From positions 1 through 64,000 of the forward strand of contig NZ_JACSYA010000017.1 of assembly GCF_029870285.1 (NCBI RefSeq): 64,000 nucleotides of DNA, written 5' to 3'. The first letter of the stretch is position 1. Every line of letters begins with the position of its first letter. Made by a program: the position numbers and the translations under genes. Below are positions 53,430-60,665 of the stretch, one piece after another. The notes below the pieces were generated by a model. The model saw only the letters and a list, made by a program, of their open reading frames with translations, was not told where the DNA came from and did not search any database. Source of the stretch: Delftia sp. PS-11. GTDB lineage: Bacteria; Pseudomonadota; Gammaproteobacteria; Burkholderiales; Burkholderiaceae_C.

Positions 53430-54007
53430 TCCAGCTGACCTCATCCCACGGCCCCGCAGAGTGCGAGCTGGCCGTGCGCCTGACGCTGCGCGAGCTGCTG
53501 CGCGACTGCGCCGTCCATGGCATCGACGTGCAGATGCTGGAGGAGTCACCCACGCCGGCCGGCTACAGGTCCGTGCTGCTGCGCTGCGAAGGCCACACCG
53601 GCCCGCTGCATGGCTGGCTGGGCACCATCCAGTGGATCTTCGACAGCCCCTTGCGGCCCCACCATCCGCGCAGGAACTGGTTCGTGGCCGTGCAAAAGTG
53701 CGAACCGCCACAGCAACTGCCGGCCGATGGCGAGATCGTGTTCCAGGCCTGCAAGGCCTCCGGCAAGGGCGGCCAGCATGTCAACACCACGGACTCGGCC
53801 ATCCATGCGCTGCATGTGCCCAGCGGCATGGCGGTGAAGGTCATGAGCGAGCGCAGCCAGCATGCCAATAAGCGGCTGGCGCGGGAGCTGCTGGGGTTGA
53901 AGCTGGCACGGCTCAACGCACAGGGCGAGGACCGGGCACGGCACGCGCGCAGCCTGCAGCACTGGCAGGTGGAGCGCGGCCGCCCGGTCAAGGTGTTCAG
54001 GGTTTAG
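53420..54007 (+). CDS. prfH: Peptide chain release factor homologue PrfH
   Basis: A 195-residue class I release-factor-like protein. The GGQ catalytic loop is at 117-119 (FQACKASGKGGQHVNTTDSAIHALHVPSGMAVKVMSERSQHANKRLA). It lacks the N-terminal domain and stop-codon-reading motifs of RF1/RF2. Residues 1-85 resemble the PrfH N-terminal domain (ECELAVRLTLRELLRDCAVHGIDVQMLEE, GTIQWIFDSPLRPHHPRRNWF). The family is described as releasing nascent peptides from ribosomes damaged in the 16S decoding centre so that RtcB2 can repair the RNA. AAGGGGG before the ATG is a good ribosome-binding site. It ends 4 bases inside the convergent TSUP gene. Confidence 0.94.
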   Translation: MLLIQLTSSHGPAECELAVRLTLRELLRDCAVHGIDVQMLEESPTPAGYRSVLLRCEGHTGPLHGWLGTIQWIFDSPLRPHHPRRNWFVAVQKCEPPQQLPADGEIVFQACKASGKGGQHVNTTDSAIHALHVPSGMAVKVMSERSQHANKRLARELLGLKLARLNAQGEDRARHARSLQHWQVERGRPVKVFRV

Positions 54008-54765
54008 CCACGGACGCACATGTAGATGCCCAGGGCCAGCAGGCTCAGCATCAGCACGCGCCTGAAGACCTGGGGCGACAGCGACTGGCGCAGCCGCTCG
54101 CCCCAGGCCATGCCCGCCAGGGCAGGCAGCAGCATCAGCGCCGAGACCAGCGCGGTGCTGCTCCAGGGCAGAGATTCATGGTCTGGCGCGCGCGCCAGCG
54201 CCATGCCTGCGCCCAGCGCAAGCGTGGATACCGTGAAGCACAGCCCCATGGCCTGCATCAGCGCCTGCCGCGCCAGTGCCAGCGACTGCAGGAAAGCCAC
54301 GGCAGGCACGACGAATACGCCCGTCATGGCCGTGATGGCCCCTGTGAGCAGGCCACAGGCCAGGCCCAGCCAGGCCTGGTGCCGCCCAGGCACCTGCAGG
54401 CCGGGCCCCCACAAACCCCACAGTGCATACAGGACAAGGGCAACGCCCAGCGCCGTGCGAGCCACGGCAGCCTCCCCCACCGGGCCCCACCACAGCATGC
54501 CGCCCAGGGTGCCGGTGACGATGCCCAGCTGCATCCAGCCCAGGCGGCGCAGCACAGGCCACAGCAAGGCCAGGGGCCGCATCTGCACCACATTGGTCAC
54601 CAGCGACGGCAGCAGCAGCCAGGCCGCCGCCTGCCCCGCCGGCATGAACAGCGCCAGCAGCGCCATGGACACAGTGGGCAGGCCCAGGCCCACCACCCCC
54701 TTGACCACGCCCGCCAGGGCGAACACGGCCATCGCCGCCACCAGCGTCCACCACCCATCCCACAT
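54004..54765 (-). CDS. TSUP-family (TauE/SafE) membrane permease
   Basis: A 253-residue membrane protein with about eight helices, beginning MWDGWWTLVAAMAVFALAGVVKGVVGLGLPTVSMALLALFM. The repeated half carries GLACGLLTGAITAMTGVFVVPAVAFLQSLAL, typical of the family. It is a different protein from the TSUP member at 11 kb and shows the same pairing with a divergent LysR gene. Substrate is unknown, an organic or sulfur anion in known members. A duplicated operator-like dyad lies in the gap between the two genes. Confidence 0.85.
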   Translation of the reverse strand: MWDGWWTLVAAMAVFALAGVVKGVVGLGLPTVSMALLALFMPAGQAAAWLLLPSLVTNVVQMRPLALLWPVLRRLGWMQLGIVTGTLGGMLWWGPVGEAAVARTALGVALVLYALWGLWGPGLQVPGRHQAWLGLACGLLTGAITAMTGVFVVPAVAFLQSLALARQALMQAMGLCFTVSTLALGAGMALARAPDHESLPWSSTALVSALMLLPALAGMAWGERLRQSLSPQVFRRVLMLSLLALGIYMCVRG

Positions 54766-54794
54766 CTGCGGCTCCCTGCACTTTCGGCATACTG

Positions 54795-54893
54795 GCTCAG
54801 GCCATTCCTGAGCTTCAGTTTCGGATGCTCGGGCATTGCAGCCAGGGCCACAATCAGGATTCCTGGAACCAAGCCTCAGGCCATCCCTGAGCC
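54795..54893. promoter_or_regulatory. Duplicated operator-like dyad between TSUP and LysR genes
   Basis: GCTCAGG-CCATT-CCTGAGC (54795-54813) and CTCAGG-CCATC-CCTGAG (54877-54893) are the same 17-base dyad, CTCAGGCCATYCCTGAG, with centres 81 bases apart. A weaker half-matching TCAGG-ATT-CCTGG sits between (54856-54868). One copy lies 30 bases before the permease start and the other 16 bases before the lysR start, as expected of a LysR site controlling both. Confidence 0.65.
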
Positions 54894-54908
54894 ATCCGAC
54901 CGCCAGCC

Positions 54909-55808
54909 ATGCGCTTCGACCTCACCGACCTGCAGTTGTTCGCTCACATCCTGGACTGCGGCACCCTCACAGCCGCTGCCGCTCGCTCGCACATGACGCT
55001 GGCTTCAGCCAGCGAGCGCGTTCGCGGCATGGAAGAGCAGCTCGGCTGCGCCCTGCTGACGCGGCAGGCACGCGGCGTGCGGCCCACGGCAGCAGGCCAT
55101 ACCCTGGGCCAGCATGCGCGCGCGGTGCTGGCCCAGATGCAGCGGCTGCGGGGTGATATGGCCGAGTACGGCGCCGGCCTGGCCGGCCATGTGCGCCTGT
55201 GCGGCAATACCTCGGCCGTGAGCGAGCACCTGCCGCTGGCCGTGGCCGGTTTTTTGCGCAGCCATCCGCGCGTAGCCATCGACATCCAGGAGCACAGCAG
55301 CGCCGAGGTGCTGGACAGGCTGCGCCAGGGCCTGTGCGACATCGGCGTGGCCAGCGACGCCCAAGACACCCGGGATCTGCAGGCCATGCCCTGGCGGCCC
55401 GATCCGCTGGTGGCGGTCCTGGCACGGGGCCATCGGCTGGCCCGGCGCAGGCAGCTGCGACTGCACGACCTGCTGCAGGAGGACTGGGTCGGCATGCCGC
55501 ACGATGCCGCCCTGCAGGCGCTGGTGCGCCAGCAGGCCACGCTGCTGGGGGGACAGCCGCGCTGGCGCGCCCAGCTGGAGCACCTGGACAGCATTTGCCA
55601 GTTGGCCGGCCAGGGGGTGGGCGTGGCCGTCATGCCTGCAGCGGCGGCTGCACGCCTGGCTGCGGCCTGCGGCGCCCGTGCCGTCCCGCTGGCCGATGCC
55701 TGGGCACGGCGCCAGTTGCTGCTGTGCACCGCCGGGACACAGCCGCTTGCCGCGCATGCCCGCCAGTTGCTGCAGCACCTGCAGGCACAGGCCGCAGGGG
55801 AGCCATAG
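54909..55808 (+). CDS. LysR-family transcriptional regulator
   Basis: A 299-residue LysR protein. The winged helix is at 1-62 (MRFDLTDLQLFAHILDCGTLTAAAARSHMTLASASERVRGMEEQLGCALLTRQARGVRPTAAG) and the effector domain at 90-290 (GHVRLCGNTSAVSEHLPLAVAGFLRSHPRVAIDIQEHSS, GLCDIGVASDAQ, ICQLAGQGVGVAVMPAAAA). It is divergent from the TSUP permease gene and probably regulates it through the paired dyads in the gap. The inducer is unknown. Confidence 0.93.
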   Translation: MRFDLTDLQLFAHILDCGTLTAAAARSHMTLASASERVRGMEEQLGCALLTRQARGVRPTAAGHTLGQHARAVLAQMQRLRGDMAEYGAGLAGHVRLCGNTSAVSEHLPLAVAGFLRSHPRVAIDIQEHSSAEVLDRLRQGLCDIGVASDAQDTRDLQAMPWRPDPLVAVLARGHRLARRRQLRLHDLLQEDWVGMPHDAALQALVRQQATLLGGQPRWRAQLEHLDSICQLAGQGVGVAVMPAAAAARLAAACGARAVPLADAWARRQLLLCTAGTQPLAAHARQLLQHLQAQAAGEP

Positions 55809-55850
55809 CGCCCTGTGTTGGAAAGGCCGATGCGGGACAATAGGGGGATC

Positions 55851-57218
55851 ATGACCCTCAAAGCCCCCGAACTGCTGCTGCCGGCCGGCTCGCTCGACAA
55901 GATGCGCGCGGCCTACGACTTCGGCGCCGATGCCATCTATGCCGGCCAGCCGCGCTACAGCCTGCGCGCGCGCAACAACGAATTCCGCCTGGAACAGATC
56001 GCCCAGGGCATCTCCGAGGCCCATGCGCGCGGCAAGAAATTCTTCGTCACCAGCAACCTGATCGCCCACAACGACAAGGTGCGCACCTACCTGCGCGATA
56101 TCGAGCCGGTGATCGAGTGCAAGCCCGATGCGCTGATCATGGCCGACCCCGGCCTGATCATGATGGTCAAGGAAAAATGGCCTGAAACCGAGGTCCATCT
56201 CTCGGTGCAGGCCAACACCACCAACTGGGCCACGGTGAAGTTCTGGCAGAAGGCCGGCGTCTCGCGCATCATCCTGTCGCGCGAGCTGTCGCTGGACGAG
56301 ATCGAGAAAATCCGCCAGGAATGCCCCGACATGGAGCTGGAAGTCTTCGTGCATGGCGCGCTGTGCATCGCCTACTCGGGCCGCTGCCTGCTGTCGGGCT
56401 ACTTCAACCGGCGCGACCCCAACCAGGGCACCTGCACCAATGCCTGCCGCTGGGACTACAAGACGCATGACGCGGCCGTGGACCCCAATACCGGCGAGGC
56501 CCTGGCCCAGACGATGGACAGCGGCTTCAGCTTCGAGCAGGCACGCGAGGAAGCCGACAGCCAGTTCACCAGCACCTGCGGCAACGGCCAGCGCCACCCC
56601 AAGGCCGAGCAGGTTTACCTGCTGGAGGAAAAGGGCCGCCCCGGCGAGCTGATGCCCATCATGGAGGACGAGCACGGCACCTACATCATGAACTCCAAGG
56701 ACCTGCGCGCCGTGGAGCATGTGGAGCGCCTGGTGAAGATCGGCGTGGACTCGCTCAAGATCGAGGGCCGCACCAAGAGCCTGTACTACGTGGCGCGCAC
56801 GGCCCAGGTCTACCGCCGGGCCATCGACGATGCCGTGGCCGGCCGCCCCTTCAACCCGCACCTGATCAACGAGCTGGAAGGCCTGGCCAACCGTGGCTAT
56901 ACGGGCGGCCTGCTGGAGCGCCGGCCTTCGCAGGACTACCAGAACTACGAGACTGGCCACTCGGTGCTGCAGCGCAGCCACTTCGTGGGCGAGGTGCGCA
57001 GCTGGGCCGACGGCATGGCCGAAATCGAGACCAAGAACCGTTTCTCCGTGGGCGACACGCTGGAGATCATCCACCCCCAGGGCAACCGCCAGATGCTGCT
57101 GGAGAAGATGTTCAACCTCGATGGCGAGCCCGTGCAGGTGGCCCAGGGCAACCCGGTGCGCGTTCGCATTCCCCTCGAAGGCCCGGCCGAAGGCGCGCTG
57201 ATCTCGCGCCTGCTCTGA
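55851..57218 (+). CDS. trhP: tRNA 5-hydroxyuridine synthesis protein TrhP (YegQ, U32 family)
   Basis: A 455-residue U32-family protein. Conserved parts are LLLPAGSLDKMRAAYDFGADAIYAG, HLSVQANTTNWATVKFW, RIILSRELSLDEIEKI, EVFVHGALCIAYSGRCLLSGYF and the cysteine-containing NQGTCTNACRWDYK, typical of the YegQ branch, whose cysteines bind an iron-sulfur cluster. In E. coli, YegQ/TrhP adds the 5-hydroxyl of uridine 34 using prephenate. Start 55851 (MTLKAPELL) is favoured by homology over 55815. A 15-bp hairpin follows the stop. Confidence 0.92.
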   Translation: MTLKAPELLLPAGSLDKMRAAYDFGADAIYAGQPRYSLRARNNEFRLEQIAQGISEAHARGKKFFVTSNLIAHNDKVRTYLRDIEPVIECKPDALIMADPGLIMMVKEKWPETEVHLSVQANTTNWATVKFWQKAGVSRIILSRELSLDEIEKIRQECPDMELEVFVHGALCIAYSGRCLLSGYFNRRDPNQGTCTNACRWDYKTHDAAVDPNTGEALAQTMDSGFSFEQAREEADSQFTSTCGNGQRHPKAEQVYLLEEKGRPGELMPIMEDEHGTYIMNSKDLRAVEHVERLVKIGVDSLKIEGRTKSLYYVARTAQVYRRAIDDAVAGRPFNPHLINELEGLANRGYTGGLLERRPSQDYQNYETGHSVLQRSHFVGEVRSWADGMAEIETKNRFSVGDTLEIIHPQGNRQMLLEKMFNLDGEPVQVAQGNPVRVRIPLEGPAEGALISRLL

Positions 57219-57242
57219 AGCGGCCTGCCTGTTTTTGCATTG

Positions 57243-57283
57243 CGGCTGCCCGGGACCCTGCAGGCCACGGTCCCGGGCAGCCG
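57243..57283 (+). repeat. Perfect 15-bp hairpin after trhP
   Basis: CGGCTGCCCGGGACC (57243-57257) and its exact complement (57269-57283) enclose an 11-base loop. A U-rich stretch appears only 15-24 bases further on (TTCCTTCTTTTTT). A weak terminator for trhP or an element in the ParB-like gene's leader is possible. Confidence 0.6.
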
Positions 57284-57316
57284 CCATTTCTTGGATTCCT
57301 TCTTTTTTGAATTGCC

Positions 57317-58189
57317 ATGGACATCGTTGTCAACGAAGAACTCAAGGCCTACATCGATCCGCTGACCCCCGATGAATTCGACGCCCTGGAGCGCAGCATC
57401 CTGGCCGAAGGCTGCCGCGATGCGCTGGTGCTGTGGAACGATCTGCTCATCGACGGCCACAACCGCTACGCCATCTGCCAAAAGCATGGCCTGCCCTTCA
57501 ATACCATCCAGGCCACGCAGTTCAGGAACATGGACGACGTGCACCTGTGGATGATCGACCAGCACCTGGGACGGCGCAGCGTCTCCGACTTCCAGCGCGG
57601 CGTGCTGGCGCTGCGCAAGCGCGAGATCATCGCTGCGCGCCGCGCCGCAGCCGCTGCCGCCGTGCAGGCGGCCAAGGCCGATGCCCCCGGCCAGCCCGAG
57701 GGCGAGGCCCCCTGGGAAGGCGAGACAGATCCCGTGGTCGCTGCCGCGCTGGCCAGCGTGCCCAAGGTGCCCGATGAGGCGCTGGACACCCGCGAGGCAC
57801 TGGCCCGCGTGGCACGCCTGTCCAGCAGCCAGGTCAAGCTGATCGAGACCATCCAGCAAAAGGCTGCGCCCGAAGTGGTGGCTGCCGTGCGCTCTGGCGA
57901 TATCTCGCTGAACACGGCCGCCGTGGTGGCGAGCCTGCCGGTGGACGAGCAGCAGGCCGTGGCCGCTGCCGGCGCCGACGAGCTCAAGCAGGCCGCCAAG
58001 CGCGTGCGCGAGGCCAAGAAAAAGCCCAAGGCCGCCAAGCCCGAAGCCCAGGCCGCCGAAAGCGAAGGCACCGCCGTGACGGCCTCGCCCGAGGAGCTGC
58101 AGCAGCGCATCACCGAACTCGAAGCCGAGAACGAGCGCCTGCGCCAGCAGGTCAAGGCACTGCAGGAGCTGCTGGCCGAGCAGGGCTGA
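57317..58189 (+). CDS. Chromosomal ParB-like (ParB/Srx N-terminal fold) protein
   Basis: A 290-residue protein starting MDIVVNEELKAYIDPLTPDEFDALERSI. The ParB-like signature is LLIDGHNRYAICQKHGLPF (about residues 42-60). A DNA-binding-like helical region follows (MIDQHLGRRSVSDFQRGVLALRKREI). The middle is Ala/Pro-rich, and residues 160-215 look helical (REALARVARLSSSQVKLIETI). The C-terminus is a leucine-zipper coiled coil (LQQRITELEAENERLRQQVKALQELLAEQG). It has no ParA partner here and is not the canonical parB. A 13-base gap links it to the MocR gene. Function is unknown. Confidence 0.75.
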   Translation: MDIVVNEELKAYIDPLTPDEFDALERSILAEGCRDALVLWNDLLIDGHNRYAICQKHGLPFNTIQATQFRNMDDVHLWMIDQHLGRRSVSDFQRGVLALRKREIIAARRAAAAAAVQAAKADAPGQPEGEAPWEGETDPVVAAALASVPKVPDEALDTREALARVARLSSSQVKLIETIQQKAAPEVVAAVRSGDISLNTAAVVASLPVDEQQAVAAAGADELKQAAKRVREAKKKPKAAKPEAQAAESEGTAVTASPEELQQRITELEAENERLRQQVKALQELLAEQG

Positions 58190-58202
58190 GCCCACGGCCG
58201 CC

Positions 58203-59633
58203 ATGACGCGCTACCAGGCACTGGCCGACGACATCGAGGCGTCCATCACCGCAGGCGTGCTGCGCGCGGGCGACAAGCTGCCCTCGGTGCGCCACACCAG
58301 CGAGCGGCGCGGCGTCAGTGCCTCCACGGTGTTCCAGGCCTATTACCTGCTGGAGGCACGCGGCCTGGTGCGCGCGCGCGAACGCTCAGGCTATTTCGTC
58401 GCAGCGCGCCCGCGCGGCACGCTGCCGCAGCCCACGCAGCCTTCGGCGCCCGCTGGCGGCAGCTTCGCCGTGGTCGATGTCAGCGAGCGCGTGTTCGAGG
58501 TGCTGGAGTCGGCCATGGACCGCGATGTCGTGCCGCTGGGCTCGGCATTTCCCAGCCCCCAGCTGTTCCCGCTGCGGCGCCTGGGCCAGTGCCTGGCCCA
58601 GGCCGCGCGAGAGGCCGATCCGCGCGCCGCCATCGATGACCTCACGCCCGGCAGCCTGGCCCTGCGCCGCCAGATCGCGCGCCGCGCGCTGGCAGACGGC
58701 ATGGCACTGTCGCCGCCGGATCTGGTCATCACCAACGGCGCGCTGGAGGCGCTGAACCTGTGCCTGTCCGCCGTCACGCGGCCTGGCGGCGCCGTGGTCA
58801 TCGAATCACCCTGTTTCTATGGCGCGCTGCAGGCGCTGGAGCGCATGGGCCTGTCGGCCATCGAGGTGCCCACCCATCCCGGCGAGGGCATGGATCTGGC
58901 CGCGCTGGAAACGGCGCTGCAGCGCCACAAGCCCCAGGCCATCTGGCTGATGACCAGCTTTCAGAACCCTCTGGGCTGCCTGATGCCCGAGGCGCGCAAG
59001 AAGGCGCTGGTGGAGCTGGCCACGCGCCACTGCGTGCCGCTGATCGAGGACGATGTCTATGGCGAGCTGTACTTCGGCGAGCACCGCCCGCCCCCGGCCA
59101 AGGCCTTCGATACCGAAGGCTGGGTGCTGCACTGCGCCTCGTTCTCCAAGAGCCTGGCACCGGGCTGGCGCATCGGCTGGGCCGCGCCGGGGCGCTTCGC
59201 ACGCGCCGTGGCCCGGCAAAAGCTCACCACCACGCTGGCCACCAACGCGCCCACGCAGCAGGCGCTGGCCCGCTACCTGGAAAGCGGCGGCGTGGACCGG
59301 CACCTGCGCCGGCTGCGCCAGACCCTGGCCCTGCACCGCGACCGCATGGCCGATGCGATTGCCCGGCACTTCCCCGAGGGCACGCAGGCCACGCGGCCCG
59401 AGGGCGGCTACTTCATGTGGGTGCAGCTGCCACAGCGCTGTGATGCGCTGGCCCTGCACCGCCAGGCGCTGGCGCACGGCATCAGCGTGGCGCCAGGGCC
59501 GATCTTCTCGGCCTCGCAGGCCTTTGGCCACTGCCTGCGGCTGAACTACGGCCATCCCTTCGATGAGTCCATGCAAGCGGCGCTGGCCACGCTGGGCCAG
59601 CTCGCCCGCCAGTGCATCAGCCCTCGGCCGTAA
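58203..59633 (+). CDS. MocR-family GntR-HTH/aminotransferase regulator
   Basis: A 476-residue fusion of a GntR winged helix (1-75, TRYQALADDIEASITAGVLRAGDKLPSVRHTSERRGVSASTVFQAYYLLEARGLV) and a fold-type I aminotransferase-like domain (100-470). PLP-binding features are FSKSLAPGWRIGW with the Schiff-base lysine and SFQNPLGCLMPEARK. MocR proteins regulate vitamin B6, amino-acid or amine metabolism, using PLP adducts as signal. The gene 3' end overlaps the convergent Bug receptor gene by 17 bases. Its target is unknown. Confidence 0.92.
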   Translation: MTRYQALADDIEASITAGVLRAGDKLPSVRHTSERRGVSASTVFQAYYLLEARGLVRARERSGYFVAARPRGTLPQPTQPSAPAGGSFAVVDVSERVFEVLESAMDRDVVPLGSAFPSPQLFPLRRLGQCLAQAAREADPRAAIDDLTPGSLALRRQIARRALADGMALSPPDLVITNGALEALNLCLSAVTRPGGAVVIESPCFYGALQALERMGLSAIEVPTHPGEGMDLAALETALQRHKPQAIWLMTSFQNPLGCLMPEARKKALVELATRHCVPLIEDDVYGELYFGEHRPPPAKAFDTEGWVLHCASFSKSLAPGWRIGWAAPGRFARAVARQKLTTTLATNAPTQQALARYLESGGVDRHLRRLRQTLALHRDRMADAIARHFPEGTQATRPEGGYFMWVQLPQRCDALALHRQALAHGISVAPGPIFSASQAFGHCLRLNYGHPFDESMQAALATLGQLARQCISPRP

Positions 59634-60615
59634 AGCCCACGCGCTTGACGATGGGGCCCCACTTGGCCAGTTCCGACTGCACCAGCGCCGCCAGTTCGGC
59701 AGGGGTGGAGGACTGGGCCTCCAGGCCGAAGGTGGCCAGGCTGTCCACCACATCGGCGGTGGCCAGGGCCTTGCGCAGGTGGCTGTTCAGGCGCTGCACG
59801 GTCTCGACCGGGGTCTTGGCCGGCGCGAAGAAGGCGAACCACTCGCTGTGGGCCATATCCTTGTAGCCCTGCTCGACCAGGGTGGGCACCTGGGGCGCGA
59901 AACGGCTGCGCTTGGCGCCGCTGACGCCCAGAATGCGTATCTTGCCGCTGGGCAGGTGCTGCAGCATGTCGCCCACAGGGCCGCAGACGGCCGACACATT
60001 GCCGCCCAGCATGTCCAGCAGCGCCGGCTGCGTGCCGCGATAGCCGGCATGCTTGAAATCCACGCCCGCATGCTGGCCCAGCAGGGCGCCGATGAAGTGC
60101 GGCGTGGAGCCGGGCGCGGGCGAACCGAAGTTGGCGCCTGTCGGGTTGGCCTTGGCCCAGGCGAAGAACTCGGGCACCGTGGTCACGCTGGCGGGCACGG
60201 CGGGACCCACGGCGAAGCCGAAGTCGAAGATGCAGCCCACGGTGACCGGCGCCAGATCGGTCACGGGGTCATAGGCCAGCTTCTTGTAGATGTGCGGATA
60301 GATGGACAGCATTGAGGTCGGCGTCTGCAGCAGCGTCGCACCGTCGGCAGGCCGACCCTTGACATAGTTGATGGCGATCTGCCCGCCCGCACCCGTGCGG
60401 TTTTCCACCACGGCCGCCTTGGCATAGCCGGACAGCTTGGTCGCCACGCGGCGGCAGATGGCATCCGAGGTGCCGCCCGCTGCAAAGCCGGTGATGATGT
60501 TCAAGGTTTCGATGGCGGCAGGCGCCTGGGCCTGTGCCCATGCCTGCTGGCCCAGGCTGGCGAGCAAGGCGCCAGCACCCGTGGTGCCCAGCCATTGGCG
60601 GCGGTTGATGTGCAT
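59617..60615 (-). CDS. Bug-family tripartite tricarboxylate transporter substrate-binding protein
   Basis: A 332-residue periplasmic receptor, start at 60615 (MHINRRQWLGTTGAGALLA). The twin-arginine-like N-terminus and AWAQA indicate export. The family motifs are present: NIITGFAAGGTSDAICRRVATKLS, VVENRTGAGGQIAINYVKG, YDPVTDLAPVTVG and YRGTQPALLDMLGGNVSAVCGPVGDML. Bug proteins bind dicarboxylates or amides for TctAB-type carriers. No permease gene is nearby, as is usual for Burkholderiales. Following the IlvD-type dehydratase on one strand with a 50-base gap, it may bind the substrate that enzyme degrades. Confidence 0.92.
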   Translation of the reverse strand: MHINRRQWLGTTGAGALLASLGQQAWAQAQAPAAIETLNIITGFAAGGTSDAICRRVATKLSGYAKAAVVENRTGAGGQIAINYVKGRPADGATLLQTPTSMLSIYPHIYKKLAYDPVTDLAPVTVGCIFDFGFAVGPAVPASVTTVPEFFAWAKANPTGANFGSPAPGSTPHFIGALLGQHAGVDFKHAGYRGTQPALLDMLGGNVSAVCGPVGDMLQHLPSGKIRILGVSGAKRSRFAPQVPTLVEQGYKDMAHSEWFAFFAPAKTPVETVQRLNSHLRKALATADVVDSLATFGLEAQSSTPAELAALVQSELAKWGPIVKRVGFTAEG

Positions 60616-60665
60616 ATCGATGTCTCCCTTCAGAGTGGTAACAATGGAATCTGTGCCAGCCGGGC

